A DNA stretch of 64,000 nt from Rhizobacter sp. Root1238 (GTDB lineage: Bacteria; Pseudomonadota; Gammaproteobacteria; Burkholderiales; Burkholderiaceae_C): assembly GCF_001425825.1 (NCBI RefSeq), contig NZ_LMDM01000023.1, positions 489,237-553,236 on the forward strand, given 5' to 3'. The notes beneath the pieces are model-generated. The model was not told where the DNA came from. It saw only the letters and a program-made list of their open reading frames with translations, and did not search any database. Positions within the stretch are counted from its first letter, which is position 1. Every line of letters starts with the position of its first letter. Below, in pieces: positions 6,976 through 15,785 of the stretch. A program made the translations under genes and the position numbers.

Positions 6976-8825
6976 TTCTTGGCCTCCGCAATCTTCAATT
7001 TGTGCGCATCCCCGACAATTTTGAACAGCGCTTCGATGGTCTTCGGGAATCGGCGCACGGGGTCCTTGTGGGCGGTGATGACGTACCCAAGGTGCTTGGA
7101 CACGCTGGTCTTCGCTGCGGACAACGCGTCGAACGCCGCGCGCTCGCGTCCTCCGGCGGACTGGTAGTCACGAACGACCCCCTTCTTGCCCTTCTGCCCG
7201 TGCTTCTCCTTGATGTATTCGTCAAGATAGCCCATCCGTCCGCTCATCTCGTCCAAAGCCATCTCGATCTCGGCCATGTAACCCTCGTCGATGAGTTGCG
7301 ACTCGAAATTCTTGCCCTTCGGGTGGACGACCACATTGGGGTGGCTGGCCGAATCCGCTTCCCCCGCCTTCTTCAACGCGCTGTCGAGGTCCTTCACAGG
7401 CTGCTCCTCCCCGTCGGCGAAGACGTACCAAGGAATGCTCAGCGCCTTGGCGAGCCAGATGAAAGGGAAGTAGTCGGTGCCATTGGTCCGCACGAAGCAG
7501 AAGCCCAGCTCGTGAATCGTGCTGCCCCAATACTCCTGCGCCCAAATCGGCAGGGCTTGCTCCTCGGTCTGGCCCTCGAAGAGGACCACCCCGCGCGAGA
7601 AAAGGATGTCGCCGCGAGTGTCGATGACCGTCTCTTGCAGCTTGCGCACGTCGTTGGGGTCGGTGAGCGGAGTCAAGTCGATCCGCGTGACAATCGTGTC
7701 GCCACCCTTCTTCATGAAGAGACGCAGCTCTTCGAGTTGCGCCTGCCCCGCGAAGTAAGGCGAGTGCGTGCTGACGATGCGCTGACCGGGAATCTGCTTG
7801 ATGTGGGAGAAGAGCGAGCGCTGAGCCTGCGGGTGCAGGTGCGATTCGGGTTCTTCGAGCCCCAGAAGCGAGTGCACCTTGTCGCCGCCTTTGGTCGCCT
7901 GCTTGTTGCGCCAGGAGGCGAAGGCGCGAAACACGAGCAGAGACGCCAGGCTGCGAGTGCCCATGCCATGCCGCGCAAGCGGGAAGGACTGGGCCCCAGC
8001 CGTGCTGAACGACACGTCCACGCCCTTCGACAGGTCCCGAAGCTTGCGAGCGACCGGCGCGATGTCCACGCTGCCGCTGTCGGACGACACCACGTTCTGC
8101 AAGCCCGCCAAACTTTCCTTGAGGTGTTTGAGGATCTCGCTCTTGTCGACGATCGTCTGGTTGATCTCCGACAGCGTCGTCTCCATCGCGGCGATGTCCG
8201 TCGCGCTCAGGCCCAGGTCCTCCGTGAGCCGCCTCCAGAACGACCCGGGGCGGCGCAAGTCGTCGTCAAGGTCCCGCTTGGCGTCCACGTAGTGCAGGGC
8301 GATGGGCTCCATCTGGGCCGCGCTGACCAGCCGGTCGTGGACTGCCGCGTTGGTCCAGTCCGCGAAGTCGCGCCACTCCTTCAAGAACTTGCGTTCCATC
8401 ACGTATTCACCCTTCACCGCACTCCATTTGAGCGTCGTGCGGATGGGGGTGAACTCCTTGAACTCCGCGTCTACCGCGATGCCCGGCGTCCCCCAAAGAC
8501 CCGTCCAGAAGCTGCCGGCGGGGTAGGCGTCGAGGACCTTGCCGTCGTCGCCTACCGGGCGGAGCTTCACGTCGATCACTATCTCCCGGGTCTTGGGGGC
8601 CGTGGCCTCGGCGGGCTCCAACCTCACGTCGTCCACGGATAGAAGCTTCCTCCCGGCACCGATCGCGGCGAACAGCGCATCCAAGAAGCTCGTCTTGCCG
8701 GCGTTGTTGGCCCCGATGACGACCGTGAGGTCGCCCAGCTCGACTTCGACGTTCGCGAGGGAACGGAAGTTCAGCACCCGAACGGTGGTGACTGCGATTC
8801 CGCTGTCTTTGCCGAAAATGGCCAT
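6972..8825 (-). CDS. gajA: OLD-family ATPase-TOPRIM nuclease, Gabija GajA-like
   Basis: The 617-residue protein has an N-terminal ABC-type ATPase: Walker A GANNAGKTS at 38-46, a Walker B LLGLEEPE at 320-327 with adjacent ESHLHP, and H354 in STHSP. A C-terminal TOPRIM domain follows, with E417 in LFEGQTEE and D471 in FADGEE as likely metal ligands. GajA is the DNA-nicking endonuclease of Gabija, held inactive by NTPs and released during phage infection. The gene is upstream of and overlaps gajB, so the two are co-transcribed leftward. An overcoming-lysogenization-defect protein of another class is the main alternative, but the UvrD partner argues for Gabija. Confidence 0.88.
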   Translation of the reverse strand: MAIFGKDSGIAVTTVRVLNFRSLANVEVELGDLTVVIGANNAGKTSFLDALFAAIGAGRKLLSVDDVRLEPAEATAPKTREIVIDVKLRPVGDDGKVLDAYPAGSFWTGLWGTPGIAVDAEFKEFTPIRTTLKWSAVKGEYVMERKFLKEWRDFADWTNAAVHDRLVSAAQMEPIALHYVDAKRDLDDDLRRPGSFWRRLTEDLGLSATDIAAMETTLSEINQTIVDKSEILKHLKESLAGLQNVVSSDSGSVDIAPVARKLRDLSKGVDVSFSTAGAQSFPLARHGMGTRSLASLLVFRAFASWRNKQATKGGDKVHSLLGLEEPESHLHPQAQRSLFSHIKQIPGQRIVSTHSPYFAGQAQLEELRLFMKKGGDTIVTRIDLTPLTDPNDVRKLQETVIDTRGDILFSRGVVLFEGQTEEQALPIWAQEYWGSTIHELGFCFVRTNGTDYFPFIWLAKALSIPWYVFADGEEQPVKDLDSALKKAGEADSASHPNVVVHPKGKNFESQLIDEGYMAEIEMALDEMSGRMGYLDEYIKEKHGQKGKKGVVRDYQSAGGRERAAFDALSAAKTSVSKHLGYVITAHKDPVRRFPKTIEALFKIVGDAHKLKIAEAKK

Positions 8826-9033
8826 TTTGGAACGGAGGAAAGGTTGGTTCTTCCATTCTCGCCTGAGAGGGCGCAGGCTGCCCTCCGCCCCCGCTTCTTG
8901 CGAAAAGCTTCACCAAGATTCGATCAACGAGACCCCCGCCCTCAGCCGCCGAAAGAATCAAGGGGATCGATCGGCGCGGGTCGTTGCGCCTGCGTCTGTA
9001 AACTGCCCCCCTCGCTGCACGAGGAGCTGCTAA

Positions 9034-9930
9034 GTGATCGTTTTGAATCAAGGCAAGGAGCTTGTCCGCGTCGAGTCGTGGGACGACATCGTGGGCAGGC
9101 CCGGCTTCAACGGAAACCTCAACCCGGCCGAGCACGTGCTGAGCGGAATCATTGGTCAGTACGCGTTCGCGGACAGGATCCGCTGCGGCCTGTCGGACTG
9201 CCACAGACCGCACGGTCGCGGCTACCTGGTGGTCACGAAATCCGGGGTGGAGACCAACATCGGCAAGGACTGCGGGAAGAACTACTTCGGTGTGGACTTC
9301 GAGACGATGGCCACGCAGTTCGACCGAGACATGCGGGACAAGCAGGCGCGCGAGCGGCTGTGGGACTTCACGTTCAAGTTGGACGAACTCAAGCAACGCA
9401 TCAAGGCGCTGCGCACCGGTGAGCGCGGGGCTGACTGGGTGTACAAGAACTCCCGGCCGCTCGTAGAAAGCGGCAAGGGCGTGCCCGGCGTCGTCATCCG
9501 ACGAATCGCTGATCTGCTGCGGACCGGCGACAGCGTACTCACGACCGAGCGTGAGCCCACCGAGCGCGAGATCGACCTCGCTCGCGTGCAAGGTAGTCGG
9601 CCACCACGCGTAATCGTCGAGAAGGTCGCCGACATCCGCGGGCTGGAGGCGCTGCAGAGCCAGAACGACTTGCGACAGATCATGGTGGTCGACCTTGAGG
9701 AAGGCATCAAGGAGTTCGAGCCGCTCGACGTCGACACGATGAAATCCACCGAGCTGAGCCGCTGGTCGAAGTGGGTGGGCCGCATCGAGCAGAAGCTCGA
9801 CAGCGCCGCGGCGGCGATCTCCAGCGGCCAAGCGCTGCTGGCGCCGGCCAACCTTCAGCCGTTCGCGATTCTTATTCCCAACTTCGAAGCCCCCGAGACC
9901 TTCCGGGCCTACCTCAAGACGCTCGCCTGA
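9034..9930 (+). CDS. Uncharacterised protein with a Cys/His cluster, in the defence island
   Basis: The 298-residue protein starts at a GTG (9034) preceded by GAGGAG. I do not recognise its family. Residues C51, C56, H57, H60 and C80 (in RCGLSDCHRPH and IGKDCGKNYF) could form a zinc site. Residues about 95-120 are charged and helical and may form a coiled coil. The rest shows no catalytic motif I know. It is divergent from gajA, with a 208-bp gap that should hold both promoters. Its place between Gabija and a DUF4365/type IIL block suggests a defence or regulatory role. A phage- or plasmid-derived housekeeping gene is the alternative. Confidence 0.6.
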   Translation: MIVLNQGKELVRVESWDDIVGRPGFNGNLNPAEHVLSGIIGQYAFADRIRCGLSDCHRPHGRGYLVVTKSGVETNIGKDCGKNYFGVDFETMATQFDRDMRDKQARERLWDFTFKLDELKQRIKALRTGERGADWVYKNSRPLVESGKGVPGVVIRRIADLLRTGDSVLTTEREPTEREIDLARVQGSRPPRVIVEKVADIRGLEALQSQNDLRQIMVVDLEEGIKEFEPLDVDTMKSTELSRWSKWVGRIEQKLDSAAAAISSGQALLAPANLQPFAILIPNFEAPETFRAYLKTLA

Positions 9931-9933
9931 CGG

Positions 9934-10293
9934 CTAGCCCTGGATGGGCTCGGAACGCTCAGCGACCGCGTGGCCATCCGCATCGGCGGCGGCTGCAGCC
10001 GCGCGGCGAACCTCCAGTTCGCGCATCATCGACCCGGCCATCCCGACGCAGTACCGGGTCGCGAGTTCGGTCTGGTCGATCGTCCTCAGCTCATCGCTGT
10101 TCGGTGCCGCCTGCATCCAGTCCAGGAGCTTGTCCCTGTCGGTCTTCCGGTAGCTCTCCCACAGGAAATCGAAGTGGTCCATGGCTGTGACGACCTGCTT
10201 TCGCCCGGCGTTCCGGTCGATCGTGCCGAAGAAGGTGCAGGGGTGCTGCCTGTAGGCCTCCAGTTCGGCATCGGTCAGCGGCACCGTGTTCAT
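9934..10293 (-). CDS. Small hypothetical protein in the defence island
   Basis: The 119-residue soluble protein is predicted to be mostly helical, with an Ala-rich C-terminal helix (EVRRAAAAAADADG). No known motif was recognised. Its stop lies three bases from the stop of the convergent gene at 9034-9930, and it is downstream of the DUF4365 gene on the same strand (36-base gap), so the two may share a transcript. No strong ribosome-binding site is visible. Codon use is like a real gene, but the function is unknown. Confidence 0.5.
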   Translation of the reverse strand: MNTVPLTDAELEAYRQHPCTFFGTIDRNAGRKQVVTAMDHFDFLWESYRKTDRDKLLDWMQAAPNSDELRTIDQTELATRYCVGMAGSMMRELEVRRAAAAAADADGHAVAERSEPIQG

Positions 10294-10329
10294 GAACCGG
10301 TTTCGTCACGTGCATTGATCAGCAGTTCC

Positions 10330-11052
10330 CTAGCCGCCATTGAGGATGTCCGCAGCAGCCATGGCACCGTCGCGCTTTAGTGCGAGAACATCGTCTCGGA
10401 TGGCGCCTAGTCGCGCATTCTCGAACGCGTTGACCCGCCAAGGAAAGAAGGCGAGGATCCGCTCTAACTTCTGAAGGACCTCTGAGACATCCTCACACAG
10501 CGAATCGATCTCAACGATCTGGTCCAAGTCGAAGAATCGGACGATGCCCTGCGGTAGCCTCGCGAAGCGGCGCTCGAGTTCCTGAAACAGTGGCAGTATC
10601 TCTTTCGACTCCGCTGGGTGAACGAGCTTCTCCAGCAACGGTCTTGCCTGCGGAGAAATCAAGTCCACTTCACGATCGAAGGTCACCTTTCGCGATTGGC
10701 CACGCGAGCGAAATGCTTCGGTCGCGGTGATCTGCCTCCAGTAGACCTTCTCCTGAGAGAGGTCGACGCAGCATACGATTACCGGTAGACAGAAGCGCTG
10801 CCAATAATCGATGTGTCGTTCATCAACATAAATGGCAAGCTCGGGCTTGGTCTTTTCCGGCTGCATCGTTTTGATCTGTACCTTGACGATGTCCCCACGT
10901 GAGACGCCCTGGTCATCAAGGATTTCGAGTTCAGCATCGACACCCAAGTCGACACCATAGAGGCGGCAGGGCCAGCCCAGCGCTTTCGTGAGGGAGTACG
11001 CTGCAAGGTACTCGCCGGCGTCGCCATTGGCAGATCTTTTGGGATATTCCAT
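10330..11052 (-). CDS. DUF4365 domain protein (PD-(D/E)XK nuclease-like)
   Basis: The 240-residue protein matches DUF4365, a domain thought to adopt a restriction-endonuclease-like fold. After an N-terminal helix with the family's conserved Glu (GDAGEYLAAYSL), the core shows GVDLGVDAELEI and then VKVQIKT, giving the D...QxK pattern of this nuclease superfamily. I preferred the ATG at 11052, which has GAGG six bases upstream, over an in-frame GTG at 11070. DUF4365 proteins often occur beside restriction and other defence genes, as here. The C-terminal third is helical and unassigned. Nuclease activity is inferred from the motif. Confidence 0.7.
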   Translation of the reverse strand: MEYPKRSANGDAGEYLAAYSLTKALGWPCRLYGVDLGVDAELEILDDQGVSRGDIVKVQIKTMQPEKTKPELAIYVDERHIDYWQRFCLPVIVCCVDLSQEKVYWRQITATEAFRSRGQSRKVTFDREVDLISPQARPLLEKLVHPAESKEILPLFQELERRFARLPQGIVRFFDLDQIVEIDSLCEDVSEVLQKLERILAFFPWRVNAFENARLGAIRDDVLALKRDGAMAAADILNGG

Positions 11053-11226
11053 CTGGTCCTCGTATTGCACAAGCTAAGCCGAGCCTAGTCCCAGCACAGC
11101 CAGCCCGCTGCGGCGTTGCGTCGCCATGGTGTCATTTGTTCACGAAAGTACCTATGTCATTGGGCTGTTCAGCTCAATCAGGTACGAGCAGACTTCATGC
11201 CCTGACTCATCCCGACAGGGGGGCGC

Positions 11227-14200
11227 ATGTCGCAGTACCAGTCGATACCCGCGATGGATCCAAGCGAGTTCCTCCAAAAATGGGGGCCGCGCGGACAGGC
11301 GCACCGGTTAAATGAGCGGGCCGGCGCGCAGCCACATTTCTTAGATCTTTGTCGCGTGCTCGGCGTCTCAGAGCCTACCGATCCAGATAGCTATTGCTTC
11401 GAGCGCAGTTTCCATCGTACGAATACAGCTCTTGGCTTCGCCGACGTTTGGAAGCGGGGATTCTTTGCGTGGGAGTACAAATCTCCAGGCGCATCGCTAA
11501 GCGATGCGCTCGACCAGTTGATGCAGTATGCGATGCCCCTGGAGAACCCTCCGCTGCTGGTCGTGAGCGATCGCATTTTTTTTCAGATCCACACGCACTT
11601 TACGGGCTATGCCAGCGAGTGCATTGCCTTCGGGCACAACGAAATTATTCAGCCCGAAACGCGGAGAACACTTCGCGCGGTTTTCTCTGATCCGTATAGC
11701 TTCAGGCCTAATCGTTCGAGTATCGAGATCACACAAGATGCGGCGAAGAGTTTCGCGGCCATTGCTGAGCGGATGCAAGCGCGAGGAACTCCTCCACATC
11801 AAGCAGCCCATTTCTTAACGCAATGCCTCTTCTGCATGTTTGCTCAGGATGCCGGCCTGCTGAGAACAGACTTGTTCAAATCGCTGACGGAAAACAAGCA
11901 TGATCCCGAAGGGTTGCGTCGAGGCCTTGATCGCCTGTTTGCGGTTATGCGCACCGGAGGCGACTTTGGCATAGAGAATATTGCTTGGTTCAACGGTGGG
12001 TTGTTCGAGGTCGTGGACGTTCCTGTGCTGACGGAGGAGGATTTGAGCGCATTACGGGCCGCAGCATGTCTAGATTGGCGAGGCTTGGATCCCGGCATCT
12101 TTGGTACTCTGTTCGAGAGGGGCCTTGATCCACGCAAACGCAGGCAACTCGGCGCACATTACACAGATCCTGCCACCATCTCGAAGCTGGTGATCCCGGT
12201 TGTTGAGCGACCGTTGCTGGCGGCCTGGTCGACGGTCAAGGTTGAAATTGAGCAGCTCATGGGGAGTCGCGATTCTCTGCGAGAAGCTGCGGAGAGAATC
12301 CCTAGTACGACTAGAGCTGAGCAGGCGAAGCACTCCCGCACGCGCGGGCTTGCCAAAGTGGCAGAAGAACAAGCTCAGAGCCTATTCAATGAGTACCTGG
12401 AGCATCTTCGTGATTTTCGTGTACTCGATCCTGCATGTGGAAGCGGAAACTTTCTTTACGTAGCACTTCGAACGCTAAAAGACATCGAGCACCGTGTGAA
12501 CTTGGAGGCTGAAGGCTTGGGCTTGCACCGCCAGCTGCCTTTTACCGGTCCGCAGAACGTTTTAGGTCTTGAGGTCAATGCGTATGCCGCTGAACTGTCA
12601 CGAGTTACTATTTGGATCGGCGAGCTGCAATGGCGGATGCAGCGCGGCTTTGGTTGGAAATCGAATCCAATCCTTGATCCGCTCGATCAGATCGAATGTC
12701 GAGACGCGCTAGTCAACCCCGATGGGAGTGAGGCGGAGTGGCCTACTGCAAACGTGATTGTTGGAAATCCTCCATTCGTTGGAGACAAGAAAATGCGTGG
12801 TGAGCTAGGAGATACGGAAACAACTAATCTCCGTCGGGTCTACGCTGGCCGTGTTCCTGGCGGTGCCGATCTGGTCTGCTACTGGTTTGAAAAGGCTCGT
12901 GGGCAAATTGAGCGTGCTGGCCTCGGTGCGGCAGGACTAGTTGCAACGAACTCCATCCGTGGAGGCAAGAATCGAGAGGTGCTGGGAAACGTTGTGCGCA
13001 CCACCAGGATATTCGAGGCGTGGAGTGACGAGCCGTGGGTCAACGAAGGCGCATCCGTTCGTGTGTCCCTCATCGCGTTTGGGCGAGATGGTGGCCTTGC
13101 CAGTCTGAACGGGAAGCCCGTTGAGAATATTGGCTCTGACCTCTCTCCACTCGCGGGCAAAGTTGACTCTGGGGCTCCCGCAGCGCGGGCCCTGCTTGAG
13201 AACAATGCCTGTGCATTTCAGGGCCCAACAAAGGGCGGAAGCTTTGATGTGCCTGGAGCCCTTGCTCGGCAGTGGCTGAGCGAGCCGGCGCTTGACAGTG
13301 CGTCAAATTCCAGCGTGCTTCTGCCTTGGGCGAATGGGGCGGCGGTCACGGGCCGCTGGCCGGATCGTTGGATCATCGACTTCGGCGAGCGAGACCTGAC
13401 TCAGGCTGCTGTTCACGAGGGGCCGTTTCGTCACGTTCACGAGGTGGTTCGGCCGGAGCGATTGAGCAACGCGGAGAAGGGAACGCGAGAGCGGTACTGG
13501 CTGTTCAAGCGATCAGGGTCCGACTACAAGGTGGCGATCCAGAACTTAGGGCGGTACTTGGCGACGCCTGAGGTATCAAAGCATCGCATCTTCGTTTGGT
13601 TGCCCTGCACAGTTGCCGCAGACAAAAATTTGGTGGTCATTGCAAGAGAGGACGACACAACCTTTGGTGTATTGCAAAGTCGACTGCATACCGTATGGTC
13701 ACTCAAGCTTGGAACCAGTTTGGAGGATCGGCCGCGCTACACGTCCATCTCGACGTTTCGAACGTTCCCCTTCCCGATTGGCTTTACGCCTGCCGATACT
13801 TCGCACCAGCAGACGGAGAGAGTTCTTGAATCCAATGCACTGATTCCCGCGATGCTGCAGGGCGCCGTGCGCTCAACGGCGGAAGTCATTGCGAGCGCGG
13901 CGCGTCGTCTTGTTCTGCTGCGTGATGCATGGCTCAACCCATCGGACTGGACGGAGAAGGAAGCCGAGATAGCGCCGATCGGTTTCACACGGTCTCCATA
14001 TCCAGATCGCGTCAGGGCGAGGGCCGGCTTCGAGGCACAGCTGGCATCGCGGACGCTCACCAAGCTCTACAACCAAATGCCGATGTGGCTTGTGCAGGCT
14101 CATCAGGCATTGGACGTAGCTGTGGCGGTTGCATATGGATGGAACGACTACTCGCCGAAGATGCCTGACGAGGAAATATTGAGACGCCTGCTCGCGGAGA

Positions 14201-14349
14201 ATCTTCAGCGAGCTCAACGTCAAGCAGGTGCACAAATCGCGCTGCCGCTCCTCTCGCCTATCCGCGGGTCTGCGGCAACGTCAAACGACGACGGACTCGT
14301 GGAACCGCAGGCAGCCGCTGGCAAGGGGAAGCTACGGCGGCAGGCCTAG
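11227..14349 (+). CDS. MmeI-like type IIL restriction endonuclease-methyltransferase
   Basis: One 1040-residue protein combines cleavage and adenine methylation. The N-terminal nuclease has D73, then E83-x-K85 (AWEYKS), the same D-x9-E-x-K spacing as MmeI. A helical connector leads to an amino-methyltransferase with SAM motif DPACGSG at 401-407 and catalytic NPPF at 514-517. The remainder should be the target-recognition and C-terminal domains. In type IIL enzymes one recognition domain sets both cutting and protection, so no separate methylase is needed. The start has a G-rich ribosome-binding site just upstream. The gene is visibly less GC-rich than its neighbours, which points to transfer. 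No frameshift is seen, so it is probably active. Confidence 0.88.
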   Translation: MSQYQSIPAMDPSEFLQKWGPRGQAHRLNERAGAQPHFLDLCRVLGVSEPTDPDSYCFERSFHRTNTALGFADVWKRGFFAWEYKSPGASLSDALDQLMQYAMPLENPPLLVVSDRIFFQIHTHFTGYASECIAFGHNEIIQPETRRTLRAVFSDPYSFRPNRSSIEITQDAAKSFAAIAERMQARGTPPHQAAHFLTQCLFCMFAQDAGLLRTDLFKSLTENKHDPEGLRRGLDRLFAVMRTGGDFGIENIAWFNGGLFEVVDVPVLTEEDLSALRAAACLDWRGLDPGIFGTLFERGLDPRKRRQLGAHYTDPATISKLVIPVVERPLLAAWSTVKVEIEQLMGSRDSLREAAERIPSTTRAEQAKHSRTRGLAKVAEEQAQSLFNEYLEHLRDFRVLDPACGSGNFLYVALRTLKDIEHRVNLEAEGLGLHRQLPFTGPQNVLGLEVNAYAAELSRVTIWIGELQWRMQRGFGWKSNPILDPLDQIECRDALVNPDGSEAEWPTANVIVGNPPFVGDKKMRGELGDTETTNLRRVYAGRVPGGADLVCYWFEKARGQIERAGLGAAGLVATNSIRGGKNREVLGNVVRTTRIFEAWSDEPWVNEGASVRVSLIAFGRDGGLASLNGKPVENIGSDLSPLAGKVDSGAPAARALLENNACAFQGPTKGGSFDVPGALARQWLSEPALDSASNSSVLLPWANGAAVTGRWPDRWIIDFGERDLTQAAVHEGPFRHVHEVVRPERLSNAEKGTRERYWLFKRSGSDYKVAIQNLGRYLATPEVSKHRIFVWLPCTVAADKNLVVIAREDDTTFGVLQSRLHTVWSLKLGTSLEDRPRYTSISTFRTFPFPIGFTPADTSHQQTERVLESNALIPAMLQGAVRSTAEVIASAARRLVLLRDAWLNPSDWTEKEAEIAPIGFTRSPYPDRVRARAGFEAQLASRTLTKLYNQMPMWLVQAHQALDVAVAVAYGWNDYSPKMPDEEILRRLLAENLQRAQRQAGAQIALPLLSPIRGSAATSNDDGLVEPQAAAGKGKLRRQA

Positions 14350-14671
14350 CGGACTAGTACTGGGGGCGTTGCTCATGCGTTCTGGACACGGAAAACGGTG
14401 GTCGAGTCGTGGCGGTACACGCGACGGTATTCTCTCCAGGTGAGCGATGCCGACCACCTCTCCACAGAGGTGCGGGCTGCCCCCATTGATCATCGAGTGG
14501 GAGTGATCCGGGGCGGATCGGTTGAGCGCGGTCAGTCACCATCGCGCGTCAAGGTCGAGAAGCGAGCCAAGGCTGCTGGCGCGCCCACTTTCGGCGCTGG
14601 GCCGACAAGTACTTTGAGTTCAAGGCTGACCCGCGTGACCTGAGATCCCACCCGGACCTCGAGGCCGCGCC
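14350..14671. other. Gene-free stretch right of the defence island, mobile-element-like remnant
   Basis: No gene was found in these 322 bases. The segment holds a 37-bp sequence at 14485-14521 that recurs at 31922-31958 with two mismatches. The surrounding text (14370-14560) reminds me of the non-coding end region of IS21-type elements, but no transposase fragment or clean terminal repeat is present. That comparison is from memory and is not proof. Confidence 0.4.
14485..14521 (+). repeat. 37-bp dispersed repeat, copy A
   Basis: The sequence starts ATTGATCATCGAGTGGG and continues to GCGGATCGG. It is 35/37 identical to 31922-31958 in the same orientation. It contains a GATCA...TGATC inverted pair. 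Both copies lie in gene-free gaps, which fits a remnant of the same mobile-element end. Confidence 0.7.
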
Positions 14672-15643
14672 CTACACGCTGCCTGCAGCCTGGCCTGCGA
14701 GGGTGCGGATGACGTGCATGAAGGCCTGCACTGAGGTGCTGGGCTGCTCACCTTGCAGTGTGATCATCCCGAAGTCGGGCATGCGGTCTGGAAGCTCTGA
14801 GGCGATGCGCGCAAGAAGCCCACGCCGCACGTACTTGTCGACAAGCGCTGCGGGCTGCAGCGACAGCATGTTCGTGCTCTGCAGGAGCTCCAGCGCGAAC
14901 AGGAATGACGGGGTCTCCACGATCCCGGAGGTGAGCGACAGGCCGGTGCTGCTGAAGATGTCATCCGACACCTTGCGCAGCGCCGTAGACGTCGGATAGA
15001 GGATCCAGGGCCAGTGCGACAGTTCCACCCACCCAGGTGCGTGGTTTCCGCGCAGCGGGTGGTGCACACCCGCCGTGATCTGCAGGCCCTCGTCGGAGAG
15101 CTTCTCGTACTGGAACTGGGCGCGCTGCGACTCGTCGGTGAAGCGGCCGATCATGATGTCGATCTTGCGTTCGGCGAGCCAGGTGATCAGCTGGTCGCTG
15201 CTCTGCTCGAGCACCTTCACGACGAGCAGCGGCCTCAGGCGCTGAAGCTCGGCAACCGCGGCAATCAGCAGGTGTGCGGCCGAACCCGAGATGGCGCCGA
15301 TCGACAAGTGGCCATGGCCACCCTGCTTGAGCGTGCTGAACTCGTCGACGAACTTGCGATGGCCGTCCAGGGCCGCGTGCGCATAGCGCAAGGTGAAGAG
15401 GCCCAGCTCATTCGGCCGCATGCCGCGCGGCAGGCGATCGAACAGGCGCGACTCCAGCATCTCCTCGATGTCCATCAACACCTTGGTCGCGGCCGGCTGG
15501 GTGATGTGCATCTGCTCGGCCGTCAGGCGCAGATTTCGCGTCTTTCCGAGGATGTCGAGGAACTGCAGGTGCCGGAAACGCAGTCGCGAGACCTGCGCCA
15601 GCGCCAAGGGTTTCCCAGAAGGCTTGTCCGAACTCATCAGCAT
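14672..15643 (-). CDS. LysR-family regulator (GbpR-like), probable regulator of the TRAP operon
   Basis: The 323-residue protein has an N-terminal winged helix-turn-helix (FLDILGKTRNLRLTAEQMHITQPAATKVLMDIE) and a periplasmic-binding-like effector domain from about residue 110. The sequence resembles the GbpR subgroup, which controls sugar or sugar-acid genes. It is transcribed divergently from the TRAP binding-protein gene across a 142-bp gap, the classic arrangement for a LysR regulator and its target. The ligand is probably the TRAP substrate or a breakdown product. The family is certain; the target is inferred from position. Confidence 0.85.
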   Translation of the reverse strand: MLMSSDKPSGKPLALAQVSRLRFRHLQFLDILGKTRNLRLTAEQMHITQPAATKVLMDIEEMLESRLFDRLPRGMRPNELGLFTLRYAHAALDGHRKFVDEFSTLKQGGHGHLSIGAISGSAAHLLIAAVAELQRLRPLLVVKVLEQSSDQLITWLAERKIDIMIGRFTDESQRAQFQYEKLSDEGLQITAGVHHPLRGNHAPGWVELSHWPWILYPTSTALRKVSDDIFSSTGLSLTSGIVETPSFLFALELLQSTNMLSLQPAALVDKYVRRGLLARIASELPDRMPDFGMITLQGEQPSTSVQAFMHVIRTLAGQAAGSV

Positions 15644-15785
15644 TTGGAATGAATGCTAGCGAAAAAGTCAGTGGACCGTGAACGGGGACTCTCCTAGCCT
15701 TCAGCCCCATCAAGAACCGCCCAACAGAGGGCCGGCGCGTCACAGCAAGGTGGGCGCGCCTGACGTACAACCTTTCGGAGACATC

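Noticed and set aside
14350..14671. A complete insertion sequence at the right edge of the defence island
   Set aside because: Only a short element-like stretch and the 37-bp repeat are present. There is no transposase frame and no terminal inverted repeat pair.
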